39,362 bases of DNA from Roseburia sp. Lineage in GTDB: Bacteria; Bacillota; Clostridia; Oscillospirales; Ruminococcaceae. Below the pieces are notes generated by a model, which saw only the letters and a program-made list of their open reading frames with translations, did no database searches and was not told where the DNA came from. Shown in pieces: positions 39,352 to 39,362 of the stretch. Made by a program: the position numbers and the translations under genes. The stretch covers positions 1 to 39,362 of the forward strand of contig JAMPCH010000023.1 of NCBI GenBank assembly GCA_023666265.1. The letters run 5' to 3'. The number at the start of each line of letters is the position of its first letter. Positions within the stretch are counted from its first letter, which is position 1.

Positions 39352-39362
39352 GCATTACTGTG

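Overview
The window looks like chromosomal DNA from a flagellated, GC-rich member of the Clostridia (Bacillota), probably an uncultivated gut lineage. This rests on a V-type ATPase operon, a Bacillus-order late flagellar cluster (flgM-flgN-flgK-flgL-DUF6470-fliW-csrA-fliD-fliS), Shine-Dalgarno sites of the AAAGGA/GGAGG type, TTGACA/TATAAT promoters, a DUF1292 protein and a clostridial 2[4Fe-4S] ferredoxin. No taxonomic search was possible, so the placement is an inference.

Left part (1-9559, all minus strand). The start of a V-ATPase operon (G/H-like, C and I subunits) runs off the left edge behind a MITE-like repeat. Upstream of it are a 26-codon ORF behind an exact consensus promoter, and a three-gene module: a DUF3990 ADP-ribosyltransferase-like protein, a 79-aa protein and a DUF3791 protein. 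Next come a degenerate CCA-transferase paralogue, a secreted leucine-rich-repeat protein overlapping a TtcA-type PP-loop ATPase, and nadC.

Middle part (9560-20600). nadB is divergent from hflX; a galactokinase and a RodA-type SEDS polymerase are on the minus strand. Then a plus-strand envelope-polysaccharide locus: a fused Wzz/BY-tyrosine kinase with Gly-Tyr repeats, a structured leader, a secreted protein, a VanZ-like protein, a phosphoglycosyl transferase and a ThrH-type HAD phosphatase. A small ferredoxin gene follows on the minus strand.

Motility part (20600-33234). Two sigma-28 (SigD/FliA) promoters are visible. The first precedes a small unknown gene whose start is out of frame. The second precedes flgM and a ten-gene hook-associated and cap operon that ends in a strong terminator. 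FlgL and FliD are unusually long; FliD has an inserted domain of about 290 residues. An EAL-domain c-di-GMP phosphodiesterase with intact catalytic motifs follows, which fits control of the motile/sessile switch.

Right part (33235-39362). A 1377-aa zinc-ribbon membrane protein is followed by a gene-poor stretch of about 1 kb with inverted repeats and two further tiny ORFs behind promoters. Then come a DUF1292 gene and a candidate 6S-like structured RNA. Three copies of a 175-245 bp element with terminal inverted repeats and two copies of a second large-hairpin repeat are scattered through intergenic spaces.
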